64,000 bases of DNA from Sinorhizobium shofinae (GTDB lineage: Bacteria > Pseudomonadota > Alphaproteobacteria > Rhizobiales > Rhizobiaceae). The stretch spans positions 52,905 through 116,904 of the forward strand of contig MBFK01000183.1 in assembly GCA_001704765.1 (NCBI GenBank), read 5' to 3'. The position numbers and the translations under genes are program-made. This document shows, in pieces, positions 1 to 9,004 of this stretch. The stretch's first letter is position 1. Every line of letters begins with the position of its first letter. The notes beneath the pieces were generated by a model that saw nothing but the letters and a program-made list of their open reading frames with translations, was not told the DNA's origin and ran no database searches.

Positions 1-939
1 GGAAATCAGTACGCCGATGACGGTGAGGAACGCCAGGAACATCAGGAACGACCCGGCGAGATACATGTCCTGGCTCTGCAGTGCCTTGATCAGCATCGGC
101 CCGGTGGTCTCGAGCGAAAGCACGATCGCCGTGATTTCTGCCCCCGAGATGATCGCCGGCAGGATCGAGCCGATGTCGGAGATGAAGAAGTTGAGTGCCA
201 TCCGCAGCGGATATTTGACGAGGGTCCGCGTCGGCGAGAGGCCCTTGGCCCTGGCGGTCACGACATATTGCTTCTGTAATTCGTCAAGCAGGTTGGCTCT
301 CAGCCGCCGGATCATCCCGGCCGTGCCCGCGGCGCCAACGATGATGACCGGGATCCAGATGTGTTCGAGGATCGATTTCGCCTTGTCCCAGTTCATCGGT
401 TCGGAAAGGTATTTCTGGTCCATCAGATGGCCGATCGACGTGCCGAACCAGATATTGGCGAAATACATGAGGATCAGCGCCAGCATGAAGTTCGGGATGG
501 CGATGCCGATGAGGCCGACCAGCGAAAGGCCGTAATCACCCCAGCTGTACTGGTGCGTCGCCGCATAGATGCCGATCGGGAAGGCAATGATCCAGGTGAA
601 GATGATCGTGAAGAACGATACCAGAATCGTCAGCCACAACCGGTCTCCGACAACCTCGCTGACCGGCAACTCATATTCGAAGGAATAGCCGAAGTCGCCC
701 TGCAGCATGTCGCCGACCCAATAGATGTATCGCAGCAGCGGGGGCTGATCGAAGCCATATTGCTGCCGCAGCGACTCGATCTGCTCCATGTCGACGCCTT
801 CGCCCTGCGCCCTGAGCTCGGCGATGTAGCTTTCGAAATAGTCGCCGGGCGGCAGCTCGATGATGGTGAAGACGAGAGCGGAGATGATGAGCAGCGTCGG
901 CACCATGACCGCGATGCGCCAAAGAATGTACCTAAGCAT
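1..939 (-). CDS. Peptide-type ABC transporter permease (OppB/DppB family), 3' end cut by window
   Basis: Inner-membrane permease of a family-5 peptide/oligopeptide importer. The frame is open from ATG at 939 to base 1, giving 313 codons; the usual length is about 330-350, so only the C-terminus is missing. The N-terminus MLRYILWRIAVMVPTLLI is a typical first transmembrane helix. It is followed by the large periplasmic segment and GDFGYSFEY, characteristic of OppB-type proteins, and later by the cytoplasmic loop with AKGLSPTRTLVKYPLR, the EAA-like ATPase contact. The start lies one base after the stop of the upstream binding-protein gene (TGAGATG), so the two are probably co-translated. A second permease is expected beyond the window edge. 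Substrate is unknown. Confidence 0.9.
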   Translation of the reverse strand, partial: MLRYILWRIAVMVPTLLIISALVFTIIELPPGDYFESYIAELRAQGEGVDMEQIESLRQQYGFDQPPLLRYIYWVGDMLQGDFGYSFEYELPVSEVVGDRLWLTILVSFFTIIFTWIIAFPIGIYAATHQYSWGDYGLSLVGLIGIAIPNFMLALILMYFANIWFGTSIGHLMDQKYLSEPMNWDKAKSILEHIWIPVIIVGAAGTAGMIRRLRANLLDELQKQYVVTARAKGLSPTRTLVKYPLRMALNFFISDIGSILPAIISGAEITAIVLSLETTGPMLIKALQSQDMYLAGSFLMFLAFLTVIGVLIS

Positions 940-940
940 C

Positions 941-2842
941 TCAGCTATCCTGTTCCAGCCAGAACGTATCCGGCTTGTAGGCGCCGAAGTAACTCGTCGG
1001 ATCGAAGCCGTATAGCGCCTGTTCCGGCATGTTGCGCAGCTTCGTCGTGACGAGGATCGGCTGAAGCGAACCGTTGACGAGGCCGATCGAGAAGACCTGA
1101 TCCGTATAGATGGACAGCATCTGCCGCCAGATATCCGCCCGCTCGGCATCGTCGGCCGAATGCCGCCAGCGCTTGAGCAAGTCGAGAAGCTCGACGACCG
1201 GTTCTAGGTCGGGTGCCTCGCCCATTTCGCCGTGCGAAATATAGTTCAGGCCCCAGACCGGCCATTGCAACTGATCATCGGCGGTCGGCGCAAGTTGGCC
1301 CGGGTTCATATCCGCCGTCGGCACGCCATTGTCGATACCGAACCACATGGACATGGTGATCTCGCCGCCGACTGCCCGGCTGCGGAAGGTGTCGCGCTGC
1401 GAGGTACGAATGAAGAGCGAAATGCCGACCTTCTGCCAGTAGTCGGTGATGAGCTGCAGCACATCCGTGTCGAGCGTGCTTTCGCCGGGCGTTTCGACGA
1501 CGATCTGAGCCCTGCGGCCATCCGGAAGGATGCGGATGCCGTCGCTGTCGCGCTTTGCAAGGCCAGCCTGATCGAGCAGAGCATTCGCCTGGTCCGGATC
1601 GTGGCCAATCCAGGCACTCGCGAACTCGGGACGGAACAGCGGACTGTCCGGCAGGATCGTGTCGGCGCTCTCCTTCGTCAGCCCGTAGAAGACCGCCATG
1701 TTGATCTCGCGCCTGTCTATCGCCAGCGACAAGGCCCGGCGGACCCGCACGTCTCTCAACAGGGGCCGCCAGACCGGATCGGCGCAATTGAGGTTGGGAA
1801 GCAGCGCCAGGCGGGAGCCGGAGGTCTTCTTCCACAATTTGACCTTCACGGGATAACGCTTTTCGGCATCCTTCAGGTAAGTATAGTCGACGAAGTCGAT
1901 GCCCGCCGCCTGCAGGTCGCTTTCGCCTGTGCCCGTCTTTGCCGGAATGAGCGCCGACGAACTGACGCTCAGCACGAATTTGTCGATATAAGGCAATTGC
2001 AGGCCGTTTTCGTCGACGCGGTGGAAAAACGGATTGCGCTGGAAGACGAACTGTTCGGCCGGCAGCGGCGTGGTGTTGCGCCACGGATCGAGGGTGGGCA
2101 GGTCCGGGTTTTCCGGCCTATAGGAGCGCGCCATGCGCTGGTGGAGCTGGTGCCATTTCTTGACCCTCTCCTCCTTCATAAGCGCCTTCAGCTTGTCCTC
2201 TTCCTGGTATTTCTTGTGGAACTGCTTGAGATAAGCGGAGGGCATGGCGAGAACCAGCGGCTGCGGCGCCGCCAGCTTCTGCAGGAAGTCCGGATTGGGC
2301 ATCGACCACGAGTAGCGCAGCGTGCGCTCGTCGAGGATCTCGAACTTTGCCGCCTCGCCGTCCATGACCACGGCCGTCGGCAGGCCCGCAGGCGACAGGT
2401 CCTCGTTGAGCAGCACGTCCTCCCAGCAGTAGCGGAAGTCCTCGGCCGTCAGCGGCGTGCCGTCCGACCACTTGTGCCCCTCGCGCAGATGGAAGGTGAA
2501 GATCCGGTCCTCGACCGTCTCATAGCGTTCCAGAACGTCCGGGTGGAGGTTGAGCGCCTCGTCATAGCCGACCAGCCGGGCATAGCCGTAGATCGTCATC
2601 AGGCGAATGTCCTTCGCGCTACCGATCAGGCTGCGGATCGTCCCGCCATGCCGACCGGGCTGTCGTCCCATCGCCGCGACGTTGATCACCCGCGGCGTTT
2701 TCGGCAGACGTTCATTGAGCGACGGAAGCTTGCCTTCTGCGACAAGCGGCGCCAGCGCGTCGACCCCGCCCGCGGCGGCGAGCAAGGCCTTCGGCAAAGC
2801 AGTTGAAGCGAGGATGGCAAGCGCTGTTCTTCGGGTAATCAC
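941..2842 (-). CDS. Periplasmic binding protein of peptide-type ABC transporter (SBP family 5)
   Basis: Solute receptor of the importer encoded with its neighbours, 633 aa. I chose the GTG at 2842: it overlaps the upstream ATPase stop as GTGA and has AGGGAG eight bases ahead. The frame stays open further upstream, but there it only shadows the ATPase gene. The N-terminus ITRRTALAILASTALP has a twin arginine followed by a hydrophobic stretch, so export by Tat is possible. The body has family-5 hallmarks: FTFHLREGHKWSDGTPLTAEDF early, and RDVRVRRALSLAIDR with NMAVFYG in the middle. It is longer than DppA-like proteins and nearer the 600-plus aa YejA-type receptors. Whether the ligand is a peptide, an opine or a glycoside cannot be told. 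Confidence 0.9.
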   Translation of the reverse strand: MITRRTALAILASTALPKALLAAAGGVDALAPLVAEGKLPSLNERLPKTPRVINVAAMGRQPGRHGGTIRSLIGSAKDIRLMTIYGYARLVGYDEALNLHPDVLERYETVEDRIFTFHLREGHKWSDGTPLTAEDFRYCWEDVLLNEDLSPAGLPTAVVMDGEAAKFEILDERTLRYSWSMPNPDFLQKLAAPQPLVLAMPSAYLKQFHKKYQEEDKLKALMKEERVKKWHQLHQRMARSYRPENPDLPTLDPWRNTTPLPAEQFVFQRNPFFHRVDENGLQLPYIDKFVLSVSSSALIPAKTGTGESDLQAAGIDFVDYTYLKDAEKRYPVKVKLWKKTSGSRLALLPNLNCADPVWRPLLRDVRVRRALSLAIDRREINMAVFYGLTKESADTILPDSPLFRPEFASAWIGHDPDQANALLDQAGLAKRDSDGIRILPDGRRAQIVVETPGESTLDTDVLQLITDYWQKVGISLFIRTSQRDTFRSRAVGGEITMSMWFGIDNGVPTADMNPGQLAPTADDQLQWPVWGLNYISHGEMGEAPDLEPVVELLDLLKRWRHSADDAERADIWRQMLSIYTDQVFSIGLVNGSLQPILVTTKLRNMPEQALYGFDPTSYFGAYKPDTFWLEQDS

Positions 2843-4731
2843 GGGCGTAACTCCCTTGAATCCACCGATTTCCTGGCTAGCACATAATGACCGCCGCCAA
2901 GATCGGCCGGAAAGAGAGCGTTCTCCTCGCCGCCGTCCGAGAATTGCGCTCCCCATTGACGCTGGTCCGAGCCCCCGCTCGCCTGGAGCGAGTCGAAGTC
3001 TAGTTTCCGATCCAGATCGGGATAGGGCACAGCTGCCAGCAGCGATTTCGTATAGGGATGAACCGGATTGCGCATCAGCACCTCGCGCGGTGCGAGCTCG
3101 ACGATCCGCCCCGCACACATGACAGCGATCCGGTCGGCCATGTAGTCAACCACCGCGAGGTTGTGGGAGATGAACAGCATCGTGAGGCCGAGTTCCTTCT
3201 GCAAATCCTTGAGAAGGTTGAGGATCTGGGCCTGGACGGATACATCGAGAGCCGAAACGGGCTCGTCGCAGATCAGGAGCTGCGGAACGAGCGCGAGCGC
3301 CCGGGCTATGCCGATGCGCTGCCTCTGACCGCCGGAGAAGCTGTGCGGATAGCGATTGATGAAACGCTGGTCGAGGCCGACCGCCTGAAGCAGGGAACGG
3401 ACGGTTTCGACCCGCAATTTAGGGTTGCCCCGCCCGTGGATCTCGAGCGGTTCGCTGAGAATGTTCTTCACCGTCATACGCGGCGAAAGCGACGAGACCG
3501 GATCCTGGAAGACCATCTGGATCTTGGCGCGGAGCGCCTTGAGTTCGGCGCCATCGAGCTTCAAGACGTCGACAGCGCCCTCCCCGTCGTCGAAGGTGAC
3601 CGAACCCTGATCCGGCGTCACCGCGCGCATCAGTATCTTGCTGACAGTCGTCTTGCCACAGCCGCTCTCGCCGACCAGCCCCAGGCATTCGCCGCGGCGG
3701 ATGTCGAAGCTGACATGGTCGACGGCGCGATGACGCGACGTGCTGCCGCTGCCGAACCAACCCGACGAACGCGTCGAGAACGTCTTGCACAAATTGCGAA
3801 CCGAGACGAGGACGTCCGGTCCGGAGGCTTTTCTGACTTCCTGGCTTCCGAGAAGCGTCCCTGCCTTGACCGGCACTTCGCGAAGGGCCTTCAGCCTTTC
3901 GCCCGGCTTCATGTCGAAATGCGGTACGGCCGCCATCAGCCCCTTGAGATAGGGATGCTGCGGATTGCGGAAGATCGCGTCGACCGGCCCCGCCTCGACG
4001 ATTTCGCCGTGATAGATGACGACGACCTCGTCGGCCATGTTGGCGACGACGCCAAGGTCATGCGTGATCAGCAGCATGGCCATGTTGAGCTTGGACTGGA
4101 GTTCGCGCAGCAGCTGCAGAATTTGCGCCTGCACCGTCACGTCGAGCGCTGTCGTCGGCTCATCGGCGATCAGCAGTGCCGGACGACACATCAGCGCCAT
4201 GGCGATCATCGCCCGTTGCCGCATTCCGCCGGAAAGCTCGAAGGGGTACATGTCATATGCCCGCTTCGGATTGGCGAAGCCGACATAGCCCAGCATCTCC
4301 TCGGTTCGCGCCCGTAGCGCGGCCTTGTCCGCGTCCGTATGGATCTTCAACACTTCGGAAATCTGGTTGCCGATCCTGTGGAGCGGCGACAGCGAGGTCA
4401 TCGGCTCCTGGAAGATTTTGCTGATTCGCGCGCCGCGGATCTCCTGGATCTCGCGCCCGTCGGTTTCGAGTGAAAGCAGATCGACCGGCTTTGCCTCCGC
4501 CGCCGGGTCGTTGAACAGGACCCGGCCACTCACCCTCGCGACGCTGGGCAGAATGCCCATGACAGCCTGGCTGATGGCCGACTTGCCCGAACCGGACTCG
4601 CCGACAAGTGCCGTCACCTTCCCCGGCAAAATCCTGAAATTGGCTCCCCGGACGGCCTCTACTTCGCCGCCAAGCACGGAGAATGTGATCCGCAGACCCT
4701 CAACCCTTAGTAGGTCCGCTCCTGACGTCAT
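2839..4731 (-). CDS. Fused double ABC ATPase of peptide-type importer (YejF/OppDF-like)
   Basis: Energises the importer formed with the two downstream genes. The 630 aa contain two complete ABC modules in one chain. The first has Walker A GESGSGKS at about residues 44-51, signature LSGGMRQR and Walker B LLIADEPTTALD. The second has Walker A GESGCGKTT at about 353, signature FSGGQRQR and LLICDEPVSALD. Each is followed by the oligopeptide C-terminal patch (HPYLKGLMAAVPH and HPYTKSLLAAVPYP). This replaces the separate OppD and OppF subunits and resembles YejF. It is the first gene of the operon; its stop overlaps the GTG of the binding-protein gene by four bases. Confidence 0.92.
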   Translation of the reverse strand: MTSGADLLRVEGLRITFSVLGGEVEAVRGANFRILPGKVTALVGESGSGKSAISQAVMGILPSVARVSGRVLFNDPAAEAKPVDLLSLETDGREIQEIRGARISKIFQEPMTSLSPLHRIGNQISEVLKIHTDADKAALRARTEEMLGYVGFANPKRAYDMYPFELSGGMRQRAMIAMALMCRPALLIADEPTTALDVTVQAQILQLLRELQSKLNMAMLLITHDLGVVANMADEVVVIYHGEIVEAGPVDAIFRNPQHPYLKGLMAAVPHFDMKPGERLKALREVPVKAGTLLGSQEVRKASGPDVLVSVRNLCKTFSTRSSGWFGSGSTSRHRAVDHVSFDIRRGECLGLVGESGCGKTTVSKILMRAVTPDQGSVTFDDGEGAVDVLKLDGAELKALRAKIQMVFQDPVSSLSPRMTVKNILSEPLEIHGRGNPKLRVETVRSLLQAVGLDQRFINRYPHSFSGGQRQRIGIARALALVPQLLICDEPVSALDVSVQAQILNLLKDLQKELGLTMLFISHNLAVVDYMADRIAVMCAGRIVELAPREVLMRNPVHPYTKSLLAAVPYPDLDRKLDFDSLQASGGSDQRQWGAQFSDGGEENALFPADLGGGHYVLARKSVDSRELRP

Positions 4732-4940
4732 TGCAACACACCACCCTCGTTACCCTCCTGCATGATCTCCTGCCTTCCGGCCGGGGTATTATGCAGCAAT
4801 TTCAAGTGTCACAGCGACCTTGACGAGCCCCGCGGCGCTGTAGCGTCCGCCACCGTTGGAAACAGTAGCTTAGCTTCCGCAGGCTGTCCAGCAGGCCACC
4901 GGGCGGGTGCGAGGAGGGGTTCAGAAGTGGTGTCCGGACC

Positions 4941-5912
4941 TCACGGGAAGGGGCAAACGCCGTCCGTCAGGACATCGGCACAGCGCGGTGAACGGCGGAA
5001 GTCGTCGTAATAAAGCGTCCAGTCGGTCGTGTCGGCCGCGCGATAGGGGCCGAACTTGAAATACTGATTCTCTCCCAGCCCCTTGTCTGCATGGCCGATA
5101 TGGCCCTTGACCGTTATGATCGGCTTACCGTTGGCAAACAGCTCTATGTGCCCCGACCCGTCCGGCCCGGGCTTGGTGAAGATTGCGAAATCGATCCAGC
5201 CGGAATTCGGCTCGGGGAGTGGATTGCCGTGATTGGTGACCGTTACCGCCTTCGTGCAGGAATTGAAAAGGCTGCTGTCCTGCGTCGTCCAGTTTGGATC
5301 CGTGGCAACCAGGATGCGCACCTGGTTGACGTCGGGCCGGACCCAGGCCGGCACCTCACCCGGCCCGCAGCGGGCCGGCGTGCCCTCCGGCACCGTAGAA
5401 ACCGGCGGCTGATAATTGGTCTCGACCGTGGCGAAGAGCTTTCCGAGGTCCATGCGCAGCGCCAGAAAGGGGCTGAAGTCCCCATCGGCGCCGGGATCGA
5501 TCTCGCGCTTCCATTGCGCGATCAGATAGCGATGGTCACCGCTCGGAATGGGGTCTTCGAACTTGACCGCGAAGCCGTACCAGACGCCCTTGTCATAAGG
5601 CACGCGCAGGGCCGTCTTTTCCCATATTTCCGCCCGCTCGCTGCAGCCGTCGTTCAATGTCGGGCAATTCGGCACCACGCTGAGCTTCAGCCCGCCATTG
5701 CCCGTCCGTTTGACCGCGCTCTGAAACTCGACGATGCCGGCGCTCTGCTCGAAATTCTCGCGGTAATAGAGACCGCCCTCGGGAGCAAAGTCCTTACCTT
5801 CGAAACCGTCGACCAGTTTCTGCTCAAGAGGCGGTTGTTGCTGCTGCAGTGCTTGAGCATTTGCGATGCTCGGTACGAGAAGGGTGGCGGCCAGCAAAGT
5901 TACGCGGAACAT
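4941..5912 (-). CDS. Secreted polysaccharide lyase-like protein (heparin-lyase-I/glucuronan-lyase fold)
   Basis: A 323 aa protein with a clean Sec signal peptide (MFRVTLLAATLLVPSIANAQ, cleavage after about residue 19). The mature part has the beta-jelly-roll pattern of the heparin lyase I / PL13-PL20-like family: GFEGKDF, CSERAEIWEK, GVWYGFAVKFEDPIP, HRYLIAQWKRE, then WIDFAIFTKPGPDGSGHIELFANGK and a C-terminal YYDDFRRS. It probably cleaves or remodels a uronic-acid polysaccharide in the periplasm or outside the cell. It sits just upstream of the polysaccharide region and is followed (minus strand) by the peptide importer. Family assignment is by motif pattern; the substrate is inferred. Confidence 0.7.
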   Translation of the reverse strand: MFRVTLLAATLLVPSIANAQALQQQQPPLEQKLVDGFEGKDFAPEGGLYYRENFEQSAGIVEFQSAVKRTGNGGLKLSVVPNCPTLNDGCSERAEIWEKTALRVPYDKGVWYGFAVKFEDPIPSGDHRYLIAQWKREIDPGADGDFSPFLALRMDLGKLFATVETNYQPPVSTVPEGTPARCGPGEVPAWVRPDVNQVRILVATDPNWTTQDSSLFNSCTKAVTVTNHGNPLPEPNSGWIDFAIFTKPGPDGSGHIELFANGKPIITVKGHIGHADKGLGENQYFKFGPYRAADTTDWTLYYDDFRRSPRCADVLTDGVCPFP

Positions 5913-5919
5913 TTATCCC

Positions 5920-7269
5920 TCATTGCAGCATCTTATCGATCAGACCGCGAGGCCCCGGCGGTCCGATCTTGTTGCGATAGAGCAGCATGACATGCTCTGC
6001 TTCGGAAAGTCCATCCGCTGTCGCGTCGTCGGCGCGTTCCTGCGCAATGGCGGCAAGGGCAGCGTCCTTGGGATAGAGCACCGTGAACTTCTGGCGCACT
6101 CCGCGCAATCTCTCCTGCCCGAGCGTCAGCCAATCGCCGCCGCAATAGTTGACGAAGGCTTCGCTCGCGACGACGTTGTGGCCGTATTTCTTCGTCAGAT
6201 TCTGCAGCCGCTGCACCTCGTTTACGGCCGAGCCGAAGACCGAAAAGGTCAGCCGATCCCGCAGTCCGACATTGCCGAACATGACGTTGCCGACGTGCAG
6301 GCCGACACCGTAACCGATCGCGTCGCGACCCTGTCTTTTCCGTTCTGTGTTGAGGGCGGTGACGCGGGCGCGCGCCGTGCCGACCGCGGCGAAGGCTTCG
6401 CGGCTCGCCAGTTCCGAAGGTTCCTTATGCCGGCCGCAGGGATAGACGGCGATGAATCCATCGCCGACGAAGCTCAGGATCTGCCCACCGTTACGGTTGA
6501 ACGGCGTCGCGATCGCGTCGAAGAAACCGTTCAGCGTTTCAATATAGGCCTGGCGGCCCTCCCTCTCAGCAAGAACGGTCGAGTCGCGCATGTCCGCCAT
6601 GACGAGGACCGCACGAACCGTCTCGCCATCACCCCGGCGGACCTGGCCGCTCATGACCCGTCGCCCGGCATTGGCGCCGAGATAAGTGGTCAACATGTTG
6701 TCGGCGAGTTTGCCGAGCGCGGCGACCTTGGCCGCAATCGCCAGGTGGTTCTGCAGTCTCAGCAAGGCGGCAATGACGTCGTCGCTGAAGCCGCCATGAC
6801 GATCCGTCGTCCAGGAGCCGACCATGCCATGCTCGGAGACGGCGCCGAGCGGCTGCATGAAGGCGATATAGTCGGTCGCGCCCTGTTCCTTGAGCTCATC
6901 AAAGATCGGGAACTCCGAAGGCAGGGCCGGGTCGATGCGCCGCCGCACATGGTCGAGGTTGTTGCTGAGCAGATAGTAGTAGGGGCTCCGGAGGAACCGA
7001 TCGGGATTGAGCGCCAGTTCCTCGTGGCGAAGACCGCTCACCTCCACGCCCCGGCCGCGCCACCAGGTGAAGCCGAGCGCATCGTAAAGCGGATGGAGCA
7101 TCGAAAAGGACAGGTGCACACGCATGAGAGGCAGGCCGGCCGCCGCCAGCCGTTCGCAAAAGCCACGTACGATCGTCTCGAGTGATTCGTCGCTGAGCGA
7201 CGTTCGCATCAGCCAGTCCGCGACCTTGTCCAGGAGGATTTCGGAAACATTGTCGTTGATCGCACTCAT
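5920..7269 (-). CDS. Class III adenylate/guanylate cyclase
   Basis: Makes a cyclic nucleotide from ATP or GTP. The 449 aa protein has a soluble N-terminal region (1-210) like that found in many rhizobial cyclases, then a class III catalytic domain. Metal-binding Asp residues are seen in VLVMADMRDST (Asp226) and ILSFVGDGF (Asp270). GVGLHVGNVMFGNVG follows, and the transition-state Asn/Arg motif is in SVFGSAVNEVQRLQ. All key catalytic positions look intact, so activity is expected; ATP versus GTP use is not resolved. There are no membrane helices. It ends seven bases upstream of the lyase gene start, so the two may be one transcript. A DUF3095 protein and an MBL hydrolase lie within 3 kb. Confidence 0.88.
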   Translation of the reverse strand: MSAINDNVSEILLDKVADWLMRTSLSDESLETIVRGFCERLAAAGLPLMRVHLSFSMLHPLYDALGFTWWRGRGVEVSGLRHEELALNPDRFLRSPYYYLLSNNLDHVRRRIDPALPSEFPIFDELKEQGATDYIAFMQPLGAVSEHGMVGSWTTDRHGGFSDDVIAALLRLQNHLAIAAKVAALGKLADNMLTTYLGANAGRRVMSGQVRRGDGETVRAVLVMADMRDSTVLAEREGRQAYIETLNGFFDAIATPFNRNGGQILSFVGDGFIAVYPCGRHKEPSELASREAFAAVGTARARVTALNTERKRQGRDAIGYGVGLHVGNVMFGNVGLRDRLTFSVFGSAVNEVQRLQNLTKKYGHNVVASEAFVNYCGGDWLTLGQERLRGVRQKFTVLYPKDAALAAIAQERADDATADGLSEAEHVMLLYRNKIGPPGPRGLIDKMLQ

Positions 7270-7537
7270 TCCATGTCCTCATTTGTCGCGATGGCGAATG
7301 CCACCAGCACTCCCATGGAACTGGCGACCGAGATCGCTTGCCCTGGCAGCATTGGCTGTGGCACCCGTCAGTAAAGAAAGGCTCCGGCCGCATCTGGCGG
7401 CGGCGGCGCGCAGCGATTGGATCGCCACGATTGCATCATGCAGATATTCACCGCCGAGCCCGATTTCCAGAGACGTTCGCAATTTTTAATCGTGGGTGAA
7501 TGCTACACGGAAGGGGCCATGCGATTACACCCTCTAA

Positions 7538-9004
7538 TTGTCGGGGTTATCGACGGACGCCTGGCCCGCGCTTGACTTGGCGCCGCTTTCTCGCCAACAA
7601 AACGGGACCAACTCGCGCGGCCGCCCGTCGCAAAACGGCTTGTTCGCCAACAAATTGGAAACGACCTTGACCTCCTCACATCACGACAGGCTCCTCGCAT
7701 CGATCTCCGCGCGCACGGCCAAGATCGGCGTCATCGGCTTGGGCTATGTCGGCCTGCCTCTTGCGATCGCGGTTGCGCGCTCAGGTTTTCCGGTCACCGG
7801 CTTCGACATCGATCCGGCGAAGATCGTCGCGCTCGACGACGGCCGTTCCTATATCGAGGCCGTCTCGGACGATGCGCTCAGCCGGGAGGCCGCGGCCGGG
7901 CGTTTTCGCTCGACGACGGACTTCGCCGAGCTCGGCCATTGCGACGTGATCGTCATCTGCGTGCCGACGCCGCTCACCAGACATCGCGACCCCGATCTTT
8001 CCTTCGTGGAAAAGACCTCCCGCTCGATCGCCGCCTGCCTGCGGCCGGGCCAGCTCGTTGTCCTCGAGTCGACCACCTATCCCGGCACGACTGACGGCAT
8101 CGTCCGCTCGATTCTGGAGGAGACGGGCCTGAAATCGGGTGAGGACTTCTTCGTGGGTTTCTCGCCGGAGCGGGAGGACCCCGGCAACCGGAGTTTTGTA
8201 ACGGCGAGCATTCCGAAGGTCGTGGCCGGCGACGGACCGCGCGCGGCAGCGCTGATGGAGCGGTTCTATGCCGCCGTGGTCGAGACCGTCGTGCCGGTCT
8301 CCTCGAACGCGACGGCCGAGGCGGTGAAGCTCACGGAGAATATCTTCCGGGCGGTCAATATCGCCCTCGTCAACGAACTCAAGGTCGTCTACGAGGCGAT
8401 GGGCATCGATATCTGGGAAGTCATAGAGGCAGCAAAGACGAAGCCGTTCGGCTACATGCCGTTCTATCCCGGTCCCGGGCTGGGCGGACATTGCATTCCC
8501 ATCGATCCCTTCTACCTGACATGGAAGTCGCGCGAATACGAACTGCCGACGCGCTTCATCGAACTCGCGGGGGAGATCAACTCGGCCATGCCACGCCACG
8601 TGGTGACACGGCTTGCCGAGGCGCTCGACCGCAGACAAGGCAAGGCGCTCAGCCGCTCGAGTGTGCTGATCATCGGCCTCGCCTACAAGAAGAACGTGCC
8701 GGACATTCGCGAAAGCCCCTCGCTCCGGCTGATCGAACTCATCGAGGAACGCGGCGGCAAGGCCGCCTTCTACGATCCGCATGTCGAGGAAATTCCTTCG
8801 ACCCGGGAGCACATTGGGCTCAAGGGCCGCCGGTCGATCGCCTTTGACGAAAAGACCGTGCGCAGTTTCGACGCCGTGCTCGTCGCGACGGACCATGACG
8901 CCGTCGATTACGCCGCACTTCACGATTGGGCGCCGTTGATCGTCGATACGCGCAACGTCTTTGCGCGTCGTGGCTTGGCAACCGATCACATCGTCAAGGC
9001 TTGA
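7538..9004 (+). CDS. UDP-N-acetylhexosamine dehydrogenase (WbpA/TviB-type nucleotide-sugar dehydrogenase)
   Basis: NAD-dependent two-step oxidation of a UDP-hexosamine to the uronic acid, a precursor for surface glycans. The Rossmann motif GVIGLGYVGLPLA is followed by VICVPTPLTRHRDPDLS, the central helix GNRSFVTASIPKVVAG and the catalytic Cys in PGPGLGGHCIPIDPFYL. GGHCIPIDP is the form seen in UDP-GlcNAc/ManNAc dehydrogenases, whereas UDP-glucose dehydrogenases have GGSCFPKD. The C-terminal substrate domain carries GLAYKKNVPDIRESPSL. The 488-residue frame has about 55 extra N-terminal residues; the TTG at 7667 (LTSSHHDRLL) is a likelier start. The 3' end overlaps the convergent DUF3095 gene by 11 bases. 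Confidence 0.88.
   Translation: MSGLSTDAWPALDLAPLSRQQNGTNSRGRPSQNGLFANKLETTLTSSHHDRLLASISARTAKIGVIGLGYVGLPLAIAVARSGFPVTGFDIDPAKIVALDDGRSYIEAVSDDALSREAAAGRFRSTTDFAELGHCDVIVICVPTPLTRHRDPDLSFVEKTSRSIAACLRPGQLVVLESTTYPGTTDGIVRSILEETGLKSGEDFFVGFSPEREDPGNRSFVTASIPKVVAGDGPRAAALMERFYAAVVETVVPVSSNATAEAVKLTENIFRAVNIALVNELKVVYEAMGIDIWEVIEAAKTKPFGYMPFYPGPGLGGHCIPIDPFYLTWKSREYELPTRFIELAGEINSAMPRHVVTRLAEALDRRQGKALSRSSVLIIGLAYKKNVPDIRESPSLRLIELIEERGGKAAFYDPHVEEIPSTREHIGLKGRRSIAFDEKTVRSFDAVLVATDHDAVDYAALHDWAPLIVDTRNVFARRGLATDHIVKA

Noticed and set aside
1232..2806. Long open frame on the plus strand opposite the peptide-binding protein gene
   Set aside because: It is antisense to a gene with full family motifs and has Arg-rich, motif-free translation typical of a shadow in GC-rich DNA.
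3058..4317. Long plus-strand frame opposite the double ATPase
   Set aside because: The minus strand carries two complete ABC modules; this frame has none of its own.
5866..7185. Plus-strand frame of over 400 codons opposite the cyclase
   Set aside because: No domain pattern; the cyclase strand has intact catalytic motifs.
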